Shown in pieces: positions 1 to 7,588 of a stretch of 64,000 bases of DNA. Numbering within the stretch: the stretch's first letter is position 1; each line of letters starts with the position of its first letter. The notes beneath the pieces are model-generated. The model was not told the DNA's origin. It saw only the letters and a program-made list of their open reading frames with translations, and ran no database searches. Source of the DNA: Aerococcus suis (GTDB taxonomy: Bacteria; Bacillota; Bacilli; Lactobacillales; Aerococcaceae); NCBI RefSeq assembly GCF_900176325.1, contig NZ_FWXK01000002.1:186001-250000 (forward strand). Reading direction: 5' to 3'. The translations under genes and the position numbers were made by a program.

Positions 1-1361
1 GCAATCGCTATTGTTAGTGAAAAGGCTATTGATTGATTACCAATAAAATACCATGCGAGAGAAGATAAAATTGATAACACAATAACAGTTGGTACAAAAA
101 TCCCTGAAATTTTATCAGCAAGCTTAGCAATAGGTGCCTTAGAACCTTGCGCTTCTTCAACTAAATGAACAATTTGTGCTAAAGCTGTATCATCTCCTAC
201 TTTAGTCGCTTGATAGTCAAATGTACCATTCTGATTGATGCTGGCTCCTACCACATTATCACCGACTGATTTTTTAACGGGTAAACTTTCACCAGTCAGC
301 ATTGATTCATCGACACTTGAAGTTCCGGATACAATACGACCATCAACCGGTATTTTTTCACCGGGTTTTACTCGTATCGTCTCACCGACGGATACACTTG
401 ACACTTCACGTTCTTCAACCCCATGATCAGTTACCACTAATGCGGTATCAGGTGCTAAATCAAGCAATTTTTTAATAGCTTCTGATGATCGACCTTTTGA
501 GATAGCTTCGAAATAATTTCCTAAGGTTATTAAGGTTAAAATGACACCAGCTGATTCAAAATATAGTTGATGAAGAAAATGAAGATCACCCTGATATAAA
601 TTCCATAAACTAAAAATGCTCCAGCCATAAGCTGCACTTGATCCTAAGGCAACTAATGTATCCATATTAGGATGTCCTTTAAATAATGTTTTAAAACCGA
701 CACTGAAGTAATCATGATTAATTATCATGATGGGTGTGGTCAATAATAACTGAATTAGAGCAAAAACAGCTGGATGCGTATTTGGATGAATAATTGATGG
801 AATTGGTAAATGAATCATTGGTCCCATAGCAATATATAATAACGGAATGGCAAAGATAGCTGACCAAATCACACGTTTTTTATATTGGTTTATTTCTTTT
901 TGTTTGTAATCAGATTGGTCGTTAGTTAATTGCGGATTCGTTTCTTTTTCTTTTGCCTCATAGCCACTATCGGCTACAATATCTTTAATCGTCTTATTGG
1001 TGACTAGCTCCGGTTGGTACGTCACTTTCATATTTTCGGAAGCTAAATTCACCACGACTGATTGTACGCCAGTAAGTTTGGTAACTGCTTGTTCGATAGT
1101 TTGGGCACATGAGGCACAATGCATACCGTAAATATTAAACCATTGGGTCATTGTGGGTATGACCAATTCATATCCCGCTTGTTCGACAGCTTGGCTAACC
1201 ATTTCGTCTGTAACGGAATCATCTTTGTATTCTACCGTTAATTTTTCATTAGCAAGATTAACCGCTGCTCCTTCAACACCAGCAAGCTTATTCACTTCTT
1301 TTTCTATAGATTGGGCACATGAGGCGCAATGCATGCCCATCACATCGAATGATTTAGTCAT
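1..1361 (-). CDS. copA: Copper-translocating P1B-type ATPase CopA (3' end outside window)
   Basis: Reading leftward from an ATG at 1361 there is an open frame of 453 codons that leaves the window. Two heavy-metal-associated domains each carry GMHCASCA (Cys 12/15 and Cys 82/85). Membrane helices follow, then the actuator-domain TGES motif, and the visible part stops just before the expected CPC transmembrane metal site, so the phosphorylation and ATP-binding domains lie outside. The family exports or imports Cu(I) across the cytoplasmic membrane at the cost of ATP. The gene starts 17 bases after copY, with AAGGAGA-like spacing ('aaaggagacgttaaataATG'), which gives a copY-copA operon under the cop boxes at 1839-1877. 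Direction of transport cannot be told from this part, but linkage to CopY favours copper resistance. Confidence 0.93.
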   Translation of the reverse strand, partial: MTKSFDVMGMHCASCAQSIEKEVNKLAGVEGAAVNLANEKLTVEYKDDSVTDEMVSQAVEQAGYELVIPTMTQWFNIYGMHCASCAQTIEQAVTKLTGVQSVVVNLASENMKVTYQPELVTNKTIKDIVADSGYEAKEKETNPQLTNDQSDYKQKEINQYKKRVIWSAIFAIPLLYIAMGPMIHLPIPSIIHPNTHPAVFALIQLLLTTPIMIINHDYFSVGFKTLFKGHPNMDTLVALGSSAAYGWSIFSLWNLYQGDLHFLHQLYFESAGVILTLITLGNYFEAISKGRSSEAIKKLLDLAPDTALVVTDHGVEEREVSSVSVGETIRVKPGEKIPVDGRIVSGTSSVDESMLTGESLPVKKSVGDNVVGASINQNGTFDYQATKVGDDTALAQIVHLVEEAQGSKAPIAKLADKISGIFVPTVIVLSILSSLAWYFIGNQSIAFSLTIAI

Positions 1362-1378
1362 TATTTAACGTCTCCTTT

Positions 1379-1828
1379 CTAATGATGTCGACATGTACAT
1401 TGACCAGGTAAACACTGACAAGTAATTTCTTCGGGTGCTTCATCTATATCTTTTTTCAATTGGTCAATTAAGAATCGAAGATCTAATTTTGATAATTTAG
1501 CGTGTTTGATCATCGATTGTACAAGATAGGCTTCATCTTTATCACACACTCTTGATAATAATTCTTCGATATTGTCATCGATAATATTTTTTTCAAGATA
1601 ATTGGCGTGATATAAATAACCTCTGCCGTTTTTTTCTGTCATTAAAAATTGTTTATCCACTAAACGTTTAAGTAATGTTTTAACAGTGGAAGGTTTCCAA
1701 GTCAACTTTTCATCTAGAATGGTAATAATCGTTTTACTATCAACAGGCTGATTAGCCCAGACAACACGCATGACTTCCCATTCTGCTTCAGAAATATGCT
1801 CTTTTGGTGATTTTCTCATACGTAGCAT
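1379..1828 (-). CDS. copY: CopY-type copper-responsive repressor (BlaI/MecI family)
   Basis: 149 residues. The N-terminal half is a winged helix of the BlaI/MecI type (residues about 10-75, 'EAEWEVMRVVW'). The C-terminal tail ends in CQCLPGQCTC, the CxCx4CxC cluster that in Enterococcus hirae CopY binds Zn(II) or Cu(I). Zn-CopY represses the cop operon, and Cu(I) displaces zinc and releases DNA. Two perfect TACANNTGTA operators lie just upstream of the gene. It is the first gene of the operon and is followed 17 bases later by copA. Confidence is high because ligand motif, operator and partner gene all agree. Confidence 0.96.
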   Translation of the reverse strand: MLRMRKSPKEHISEAEWEVMRVVWANQPVDSKTIITILDEKLTWKPSTVKTLLKRLVDKQFLMTEKNGRGYLYHANYLEKNIIDDNIEELLSRVCDKDEAYLVQSMIKHAKLSKLDLRFLIDQLKKDIDEAPEEITCQCLPGQCTCRHH

Positions 1829-1838
1829 CTCCTTCGTC

Positions 1839-1892
1839 TACAAATGTAATTATATCTAATTAAAGTTTACATTTGTAGTTTAAAATTGTCAA
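1839..1892 (-). promoter_or_regulatory. Promoter with two cop boxes for copY-copA
   Basis: On the minus strand TTGACA (1887-1892) is followed after 17 bases by TAAACT. Two perfect cop boxes fit TACANNTGTA: 1868-1877, overlapping the spacer and -10, and 1839-1848, downstream of it. This is the paired-operator layout known for CopY repressors in lactic acid bacteria. Confidence 0.9.
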
Positions 1893-1896
1893 GAAA

Positions 1897-1922
1897 AAAG
1901 AAGGATTTTTCATCCTTCTTTT
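1897..1922 (-). terminator. Rho-independent terminator of the LysM gene
   Basis: An AAGAAGGAT/ATCCTTCTT hairpin with a TTTTTT tail on the minus strand lies 8 bases past the LysM-gene stop. The stem is symmetric, and it separates the LysM gene from the copY promoter downstream. Confidence 0.85.
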
Positions 1923-1929
1923 TCACTGT

Positions 1930-3171
1930 TTATAAATATTCAATCACGTAGCCATTTGGTGTCCAATTAACTTGCCAGTTGCTGGCTTGTTTATCTTGTA
2001 GGGTTCGTTTGGCTTGGTCTATCGCTTGATTTAAATCACTAAAATATTGATGAGACGGAACATTTTCGTTTGGTTTGTTTATAGTGTCTGATTGTAAGCT
2101 TTTTCTAATTTCAGCTACTGATTTAGGAATATAGCAAACTTTATAGCCTTGTTCGGTCCAATCAACCCGCCAATTTTTATATTGAGTGGCATCAAAGTTA
2201 CGTTTGGCTTCAGAAATGGCTTGGTATAAATCATTAAAATAATTGACATTAAAAACCTCAGGACGTTCTGGCTCATCAATTGATGTATTGTTATTATCAT
2301 TTCCTAGGTTATTGTTAGAAGCTTTAGGAAGATATGTGATGAAATACCCATTTTTTGTCCAATCTACTTGCCAATTATCATAGCTTTTAGCATCGAAAGT
2401 TTGTTTAGCTACCTCGATTGCCTCATCTAAAGTGTCATAGTAAACACTATCTTCTGTAGATTGTGATTCCGTTTTGTTCCAAGCTTCAACTGCTGGTTGG
2501 TGGTTTTCAGTTGCCACTTTTGGAATAAATTCAGTCACATAGCCTTTTTCTGTCCAGTCAACTTTCCAGTTAGCATATTTTTTTGAATCGAATTCTGTTT
2601 TGGCTGCATTAATGGCTTCATCTAGTGTCGCATAGTAAGTTTGATTATCTTCAGGTTGAGACTGTTCAGAAGGTGAATCAGCCGCTTCGCTAGTTGTTTC
2701 CTCTTTAGGCACTAAGGTAACGATATAACCTTTTTCTGTCCAATCTACTTTCCAAGTTTCATGGATATTATAATCATAAGATGCTTTGGCTACTTTAATA
2801 GCCTCATCAAGTGTTGGATAGTAAGTGATATTATCTTGATTAGTGGCATCAGTTTCAGTTTTTGGCAATGGATTTTCAGCTTTTGGCTCAGTTTCGTAAC
2901 CGATAATCAATTCATCGCCAATTTGTAAATCATCGGATGTTAAGCTATTTAATGTTTTTAATTGATCAAGTGTTAATCCATGATTAATCGCTAACCGGTA
3001 TAGATTATCACCAGTTTTAACGGTATAAATAATCGGTTGACGTGTCTCGGTATCAGTAGTTGACACTTCAGTTGCATTAACTTGAGGTGCAACAGTTGCT
3101 AGAGCAGCTGTAGATAATAATCCTGTCATTAAACTTAAGTAAACGAATTGATGATTTTTTTGGACAGTCAT
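1930..3171 (-). CDS. Secreted LysM protein with five C-terminal ~40-residue repeats
   Basis: 413 residues. The signal peptide spans about 1-33 (hydrophobic core at 10-28, probable cleavage after VNA). One LysM peptidoglycan-binding domain lies at about 48-92 ('YTVKTGDNLYRLAINHGLT'). Five copies of a repeat follow at about 117-156, 179-218, 244-283, 311-350 and 376-413. Their pattern is Y-Y/F-x-T/D-L-D/N-x-A-I, an A-K pair, then W-x-V-x-W-T-x-x-G-Y and usually I/L-P-K. Linkers are acidic, Asn/Gln/Ser rich and low in complexity. There is no catalytic domain, sortase motif or membrane anchor, so retention at the wall would be by LysM. The start has a strong GGAGGGG ribosome site. The repeat's function is unknown; a wall-associated adhesin or structural protein is a guess. 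The last copies are the most diverged, and the last lacks the PK end. Confidence 0.85.
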   Translation of the reverse strand: MTVQKNHQFVYLSLMTGLLSTAALATVAPQVNATEVSTTDTETRQPIIYTVKTGDNLYRLAINHGLTLDQLKTLNSLTSDDLQIGDELIIGYETEPKAENPLPKTETDATNQDNITYYPTLDEAIKVAKASYDYNIHETWKVDWTEKGYIVTLVPKEETTSEAADSPSEQSQPEDNQTYYATLDEAINAAKTEFDSKKYANWKVDWTEKGYVTEFIPKVATENHQPAVEAWNKTESQSTEDSVYYDTLDEAIEVAKQTFDAKSYDNWQVDWTKNGYFITYLPKASNNNLGNDNNNTSIDEPERPEVFNVNYFNDLYQAISEAKRNFDATQYKNWRVDWTEQGYKVCYIPKSVAEIRKSLQSDTINKPNENVPSHQYFSDLNQAIDQAKRTLQDKQASNWQVNWTPNGYVIEYL

Positions 3172-3324
3172 CTAAACCCCTCCATTTTTGAAAGCCTTAT
3201 CTTTACTTTTATTGTACTATGGTCACTAAATATTACAATTACTTTGCATTAACCTTTAACATTTCTTAAATATTTCTTTAATGTTACAGAAACATTTCAT
3301 TTAGCTGTTATAAAACAACTTTTC

Positions 3325-3354
3325 TTTAAACGGATGAATTTGTTCGTGTATAAT
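3325..3354 (+). promoter_or_regulatory. Promoter of the ornithine-cyclodeaminase-family gene
   Basis: TTTAAA, 18 bases, then a consensus TATAAT at 3349-3354. The -10 overlaps an in-frame ATG at 3353, which therefore cannot be the translation start. The ATG at 3389, behind AAAGGGA, is used instead. Confidence 0.6.
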
Positions 3355-3388
3355 GACAGTAAACACTATAAAAGGGAATGACGACAGA

Positions 3389-4393
3389 ATGAGTCAAAAA
3401 CCGACTTTATTAATTACCGAAAGCACGGTCAAAGATTTAATGACGATGGCCGATTATATTCGCTTGACAGATAATGTTTACAAAGGACTAAATGATGGCA
3501 CCGTTATTAATCCAACTAAACTGACTTTAGATCTTGGCGAAACAGGAAACTATCCTAATTATGAAGGTTTCGCTAATGCTATGCCTGCCTATATTGGATG
3601 GCAAGATATGGCTGGTTTAAAATGGGTAAGTGGATTTGCTGGTAAACGTAAAGAAGCAGGCTTACCATTTATTAATGGTTTGATTACCCTTCTTGATGCT
3701 CAAATGGGTGATTTTTTAGCTGTAATGGATGGCACTGAAATTACGAATATGCGGACAGGTTCACAAACTGCAACTGCTCTTTCATACTTGGTAAAAGATT
3801 CTGCTATTACTGTTGGGATTTATGGTGCAGGTATGCAAGCACATAAAAATACTGAAGCAATCAATGAAATTTTTGATATTGAAAAATTAGTGATTTGGAA
3901 TCGAACCAGAGAACATGCTGAGAAGTTCAAAGCCGAAATGGAATCAGAAATTAAAGGTGAAATTATTGTTGCTGACGATCAAAGTGAACCCGCTAGTTGT
4001 GATGTGGTGATTACTGTGACATCTGCTAATGAGCCTTTGATTGAAACAGAATGGATTAAACCAGGAACCATTATTTTCCCATTAGGTTCATTCCAAGAAA
4101 TTCCTGATGAAGTCGCTTTAAAAGCAGATAAAATTATTGTTGATCACCCTGGCCAAGCTTTACACCGTGGTGCTTTAAAACATTTAAACGCTGAAGGCAA
4201 AATGAATGAAGAAGATATTTTTGCTACTCTTGGTGAATTAGCCAATGAGAAGAAATCAATTGGTGATATTTCTGACGAAATCACCTTATGTATTCCAATT
4301 GGTATCGGTGCTGTTGATATTGCCGTTGCTAATGAAGTATACCAACGAGCATTAGAAAAAGGATTAGGCGAAAGTTTTGATTTTAAAGCTTAA
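3389..4393 (+). CDS. Ornithine cyclodeaminase / mu-crystallin family NAD(P)-dependent enzyme
   Basis: 334 residues from the ATG at 3389. An upstream in-frame ATG at 3353 sits inside the -10 box. The Rossmann dinucleotide motif is seen as GIYGAGMQAHKNTEAI near the middle, preceded by the family's 'MRTGSQTATALSYL'. The family includes ornithine cyclodeaminase, alanine dehydrogenase of archaeal type, ketimine (delta-1-pyrroline-2-carboxylate) reductase and SbnB-like enzymes, and these cannot be told apart here. No amino-acid biosynthesis or siderophore gene lies next to it. It is a single-gene unit ending in a shared terminator that faces pyrE. Family assignment is secure; the substrate is not. 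Confidence 0.85.
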   Translation: MSQKPTLLITESTVKDLMTMADYIRLTDNVYKGLNDGTVINPTKLTLDLGETGNYPNYEGFANAMPAYIGWQDMAGLKWVSGFAGKRKEAGLPFINGLITLLDAQMGDFLAVMDGTEITNMRTGSQTATALSYLVKDSAITVGIYGAGMQAHKNTEAINEIFDIEKLVIWNRTREHAEKFKAEMESEIKGEIIVADDQSEPASCDVVITVTSANEPLIETEWIKPGTIIFPLGSFQEIPDEVALKADKIIVDHPGQALHRGALKHLNAEGKMNEEDIFATLGELANEKKSIGDISDEITLCIPIGIGAVDIAVANEVYQRALEKGLGESFDFKA

Positions 4394-4400
4394 TGCAATG

Positions 4401-4443
4401 AAAAAGACCTAAGAGTATCTCATTATCTCTTAGGTCCTTTTTA
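4401..4443. terminator. Bidirectional terminator between converging genes
   Basis: Stem GACCTAAGAG (4406-4415) with CTCTTAGGTC (4427-4436), flanked by A-run and T-run. It serves the plus-strand dehydrogenase gene and the minus-strand pyrFE operon. Confidence 0.9.
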
Positions 4444-5091
4444 TTATTGAAAACTTTCTTGTCGCCATTTTTTGACACTATCAATTTCTCGATTAGATAG
4501 ATAATTGTTATCTTCGGCAACTTCTAGTAACTCACTGAAGTTTGTTAAAATATGTAATGAAGTCTTAGCTGCTTCAAAGTTAGACCGCGCTTTTTGCAAT
4601 TCATAGGTAAAAATAGCGACAACCCCTACCACAGAAGCAACTTCTTCAACCACTTCAGCAGCTTTCAAAACGCTACCACCAGTGGAAATTAAATCATCAA
4701 TTAAAACAACATTATCAGTTGATTCTAATTTTCCTTCAATCTGTGTTTTTCGACCGTGATCTTTCGCTTTACCACGCACATAAATCATTGGTAAATCCAG
4801 GATATCAGCAACTAGTGCAGCATGTGGTATACCTGCTGTTGCAGTTCCAGCAATGACTGTTGTATTGGGATAGTATTTTTTGATTTTCATTGCTAAGGCT
4901 TGGGCAACATATTTACGTTCATTAGGATAACTTAATAATTGACGATTATCACAATAAATAGGACTTTTTATACCACTTGCCCACGTAAATGGATCATCTG
5001 GACTTAAAATTACTGCTTTTTTATCAATTAAAATTTTTGCTACTTTATTTGAAATTGTTAATTCATTTGTATCTGAAAATGTTTGTGTCAT
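4444..5091 (-). CDS. pyrE: Orotate phosphoribosyltransferase
   Basis: 215 residues from the ATG at 5091, which has AAGGAGAG 5 bases upstream; a longer in-frame start would overlap pyrF and lacks such a site. It joins orotate to PRPP to make OMP in de novo pyrimidine synthesis. The PRPP-binding motif VLIDDLISTGGS lies at about 130-145. The loop with K-x-x-K-x-H-G ('KAKDHGRKTQIEG') carries the usual catalytic lysine region. It follows pyrF by 2 bases, so the last two steps of UMP synthesis are co-transcribed, behind the PyrR-type leader at 5831-5884. No other pyr gene is in the window. Confidence 0.95.
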   Translation of the reverse strand: MTQTFSDTNELTISNKVAKILIDKKAVILSPDDPFTWASGIKSPIYCDNRQLLSYPNERKYVAQALAMKIKKYYPNTTVIAGTATAGIPHAALVADILDLPMIYVRGKAKDHGRKTQIEGKLESTDNVVLIDDLISTGGSVLKAAEVVEEVASVVGVVAIFTYELQKARSNFEAAKTSLHILTNFSELLEVAEDNNYLSNREIDSVKKWRQESFQ

Positions 5092-5093
5092 GA

Positions 5094-5789
5094 TTACTCT
5101 CCTTGCCATTGTTTTAGAAATTCTTGATAAGCTGCAACGGGATTATTTGCTTGCGTAATTGGTCGACCAACTACAATATAATCAGCACCATTTAGTCGTG
5201 CTTGTTCGGGAGTTGCTACTCTGGTTTGATCGCCTGATTGTTCTAATGTCATTCGAATGCCAGGCGTTAACGATAATAATTGGTGATTTGTTGCCTGTTT
5301 AATAGCTGGCGTTTCAAGTGCAGAGGATACGACACCATCTAATCCACTTTTTTGAGCCAATTGGGCCAAATGAATCACTGAATCTTCAATGCTTCCTTTG
5401 ATTTGCATTTGTTGATTCAACATCTCTTGATCTGATGATGTTAATTGTGTAATTCCTAATACTTTAGGAGAATAAGGCCCAGCTGCTACCCCTTCCATGG
5501 CAGCTTCTAACATTTTTTGACCACCTAAAGTGTGAACCGTTACTAATTCTACCGGTAATTTACTTAATTGTTGAGTGGCCAACTTCACCGTATTCGGAAT
5601 ATCATGACATTTTAAATCTAAAAAAATCTTATGCCCCATATCGTGCAATTGGTTGACGATATCAGGTCCTGACATATAAAATTGAGACATTCCAATTTTA
5701 AAGGCTGCTGGCTGATTTTTGAATTTATCTATGAAATACCATAAATCAGTCTCGTTGTGAAAATCTAAAGCAATAAATAATTCGTTCAT
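5094..5789 (-). CDS. pyrF: Orotidine 5'-phosphate decarboxylase
   Basis: 231 residues starting at the ATG at 5789, chosen because AGGAAAGGAAG precedes it; a longer in-frame start at 5822 has no site. The catalytic D-x-K-x-x-D-I motif is seen as DLKCHDIPNTV near residue 60, and the phosphate-binding VVGRPI lies near the C-terminus. It decarboxylates OMP to UMP. It is the first gene of the pyrFE pair. Length is normal for the bacterial short-form enzyme. Confidence 0.95.
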   Translation of the reverse strand: MNELFIALDFHNETDLWYFIDKFKNQPAAFKIGMSQFYMSGPDIVNQLHDMGHKIFLDLKCHDIPNTVKLATQQLSKLPVELVTVHTLGGQKMLEAAMEGVAAGPYSPKVLGITQLTSSDQEMLNQQMQIKGSIEDSVIHLAQLAQKSGLDGVVSSALETPAIKQATNHQLLSLTPGIRMTLEQSGDQTRVATPEQARLNGADYIVVGRPITQANNPVAAYQEFLKQWQGE

Positions 5790-5830
5790 TTTTCTTCCTT
5801 TCCTGAACTTGGGGATAACCAATTCATCAA

Positions 5831-5946
5831 AAGTTATATTATTCTTAATTAAAATAATATAACTTTCTTGCCTCTCGGGACAGAATTAAAGGATAATATA
5901 GGTTTACAAACATCCTAATATTAGGGTAAAATACTTTTTTTGTCAA
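5831..5946 (-). promoter_or_regulatory. pyrFE promoter and PyrR-type attenuator leader
   Basis: On the minus strand TTGACA (5941-5946), 17 bases, TAATAT (5918-5923). The leader then carries TCTGTCCCGAGAGGCAAGAA (5865-5884), which fits the PyrR-binding loop consensus UCCnGnGAGGY. Next comes an A/T-only 13-bp hairpin (5831-5843 with 5853-5865) followed by TTTT. The known PyrR mechanism is that UMP-bound PyrR stabilises the binding hairpin and lets a downstream terminator form. The terminator stem here is AT-rich and weak, so the exact mode is an inference. Confidence 0.7.
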
Positions 5947-5984
5947 CTCATAGCTTATCTTATTAAAATAAAGGAGTCACTTTT

Positions 5985-6584
5985 ATGGGGTTAATGTCTT
6001 TTCATCGATCAAATATAACCGTCAAACAGTCTGCAGAAGAAATCGAGGCTTTCGATACTATCTATCAAGACTATCCTAATCGTCCCTTTCTATCTCCACA
6101 TCGTGATTTAAAAAAGTGGTTAGATACAGTTGAGACCGACCGTCAGTATATTGTCCCTAAAAAAATGATGGAAACATTTAATGATGGGTTATTTCCTGGA
6201 GATATTATTTTATTATGGCGGGTTGGATTTAATACTCTACATACGGATTCAATTCTTCCTCAATATTTTGAATATCATTATGGAATCGATGGTTATGAAC
6301 GATTGAACGTGTTGGAGAAACGAACATTTATCCGTCGATTAAACCCAGATGAAAATTTATCTTGGCATACTTTACCACAGCTCAAATCAATATTAAAAAA
6401 ACATCAGATTAAAGGTTATTCTAAATTAAATAAACAAGAGATGATAGCTAAAATTATCAAATTGATTCCTAAAAAAGATTATGCTCAAGAATTAAGTATT
6501 TGCGGTTACAAATTAACTGCAAAAGGTGAAGAAGCTCTAAAAGAGCATAACGATATCGTTGAAAAACACCCCAAAAAAGGATAG
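5985..6584 (+). CDS. SAP-domain protein of unknown function
   Basis: 199 residues, ATG at 5985 behind AAAGGAG. A SAP-like helix-extended-helix motif spans about residues 126-162 ('LPQLKSILKKHQIKGYSKLN'), a fold usually linked to nucleic-acid binding. The preceding 120 residues are basic and aromatic with no recognised motif. The end is 'KLTAKGEEALKEHNDI', a winged-helix-like tail. It is transcribed away from pyrFE, alone, and closed by a strong terminator. DNA binding is likely from the domain; the cellular role is unknown. Confidence 0.75.
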   Translation: MGLMSFHRSNITVKQSAEEIEAFDTIYQDYPNRPFLSPHRDLKKWLDTVETDRQYIVPKKMMETFNDGLFPGDIILLWRVGFNTLHTDSILPQYFEYHYGIDGYERLNVLEKRTFIRRLNPDENLSWHTLPQLKSILKKHQIKGYSKLNKQEMIAKIIKLIPKKDYAQELSICGYKLTAKGEEALKEHNDIVEKHPKKG

Positions 6585-6586
6585 AA

Positions 6587-6620
6587 AATAACCCACGTTA
6601 CTTATAACGTGGGTTATTTA
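6587..6620 (+). terminator. Terminator after the SAP-domain gene
   Basis: Perfect stem AATAACCCACGTTA (6587-6600) with TAACGTGGGTTATT (6605-6618), loop CTTA. The T-run is short. Confidence 0.8.
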
Positions 6621-6918
6621 TTACGTATGAGTTAAGGACCAGAAAGTTAAGTCAGCTGGTCTTTGACTTTTGAATTGAATACTATCTTCGCCTTTTTCTG
6701 GGTATAGTCTAGACGACATGACCGCTTCCCATCATTAATAAATATTTCTAGTGAAGAATAATCAGAAAAAATTTGTAATTGAGATAAATCGGATATCGCA
6801 ACATATCTTTCTTTTCGTCCATACCCACTTTTTCCATGGGATAATTTTAAAAATTCTCCATCATAGCTAATGACCGTGTCCTCTCGTAAATGAAGTGTCA
6901 TTGACGATAGCGATTGAT
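6621..6918 (-). pseudogene. scrB: Remnant of sucrose-6-phosphate hydrolase (GH32 C-terminal part)
   Basis: Only the C-terminal beta-sandwich of a GH32 sucrose-6-phosphate hydrolase remains. Recognisable are VISYDGEFLKL, GKSGYGRKERYV and SSLEIFINDG. The frame then reads into nonsense because one C is missing from the plus-strand CCC at 6728-6730. In the neighbouring frame the expected tail continues as EAVMSSRLYPEKGEDSIQF, to a stop at 6621-6623. The N-terminal catalytic five-blade domain, including the WMNDPNG region, is gone. The remnant begins inside the truncated scrR reading frame, so the two genes were fused by a deletion. The product cannot be an active hydrolase. Confidence 0.88.
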
Positions 6919-7508
6919 AAGACTCCCTGTTTTCTTAATTGTCCGACAGCGTAATCTGTTTCGTCTACGCCTATATAAGTGATTTTTTGATGTCCCTTTT
7001 CTGCGATTGCCTCAGTAAGTTGGGCTCCCGACTGATAGTCATCAAATGCGACATAAGACAGTTCCTGATAAGGTTGCCCCATGATAATTTGAGGGATATC
7101 CAGTTTTAGTTGCTTTTGAAGTAAAGTATCTGCTTGATTTTGGGTTAAATTAACAATCCCATCTACTCGTTGGCTAGCTAGTGTATCTAAAGCTTGTAAC
7201 TCGCGTTTAACATCTTGATTGGTATTAATAATTAATAATTGCTGGTGATATTGCGTGGCGATTTTGTCGATGCCTTTTAACATTTGTCCGACAGCTGGAG
7301 ATTCAAATCGCGGAATAATCACACCAATAAGATGGCTAGAGGTCGCTTTTAAACTTCTTGCCATCATATTGGGTTGATACCCTGTTTGTTTAATAGCGGC
7401 TTCTATCTTATTTCTTGCTTGCTCACTCACTTGACCATTATTAAAATACCTTGAAACTGTACTTTTAGAAACGCCTGCTTGGTTCGCTACTTCAATTAAA
7501 GTTGCCAT
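6867..7508 (-). pseudogene. scrR: Truncated LacI-family sucrose regulator
   Basis: 213 residues, where LacI/GalR regulators usually have 320-340. The N-terminal helix-turn-helix is intact (residues 1-46, VANQAGVSKSTVSRYFNNG), and the core domain starts normally (SHLIGVIIPRF) through YIGVDETDYAVGQLRKQGVL. Residues after about 198 do not match the family and are read out of frame through the scrB remnant. The sugar-binding C-terminal lobe is missing. A truncated product might still bind DNA, but dimerisation and effector response should be lost. Identity as ScrR rests on the neighbouring scrB remnant and is an inference; LacI-family membership is certain. Confidence 0.85.
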
Positions 7509-7545
7509 TAGTTTTCACATCCATTAAATAATAACTTTAATTTAA

Positions 7546-7583
7546 CAAAAAAAGCAGCATTGGCAAAGAGCCAAAACTGCTTT
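7546..7583 (-). terminator. Terminator of the fru operon
   Basis: On the minus strand AAAGCAG, TTTTGGC, a short loop, GCCAA and CTGCTTT form an interrupted stem followed by a run of seven T. It lies 6 bases past the fruA stop. Confidence 0.85.
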
Positions 7584-7588
7584 CACTA

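Noticed and set aside
1930..2900. DNA direct repeats resembling a CRISPR or minisatellite array
   Set aside because: They are codons for a protein repeat inside one open frame; repeat DNA copies differ, spacers are coding, and no cas gene is near.
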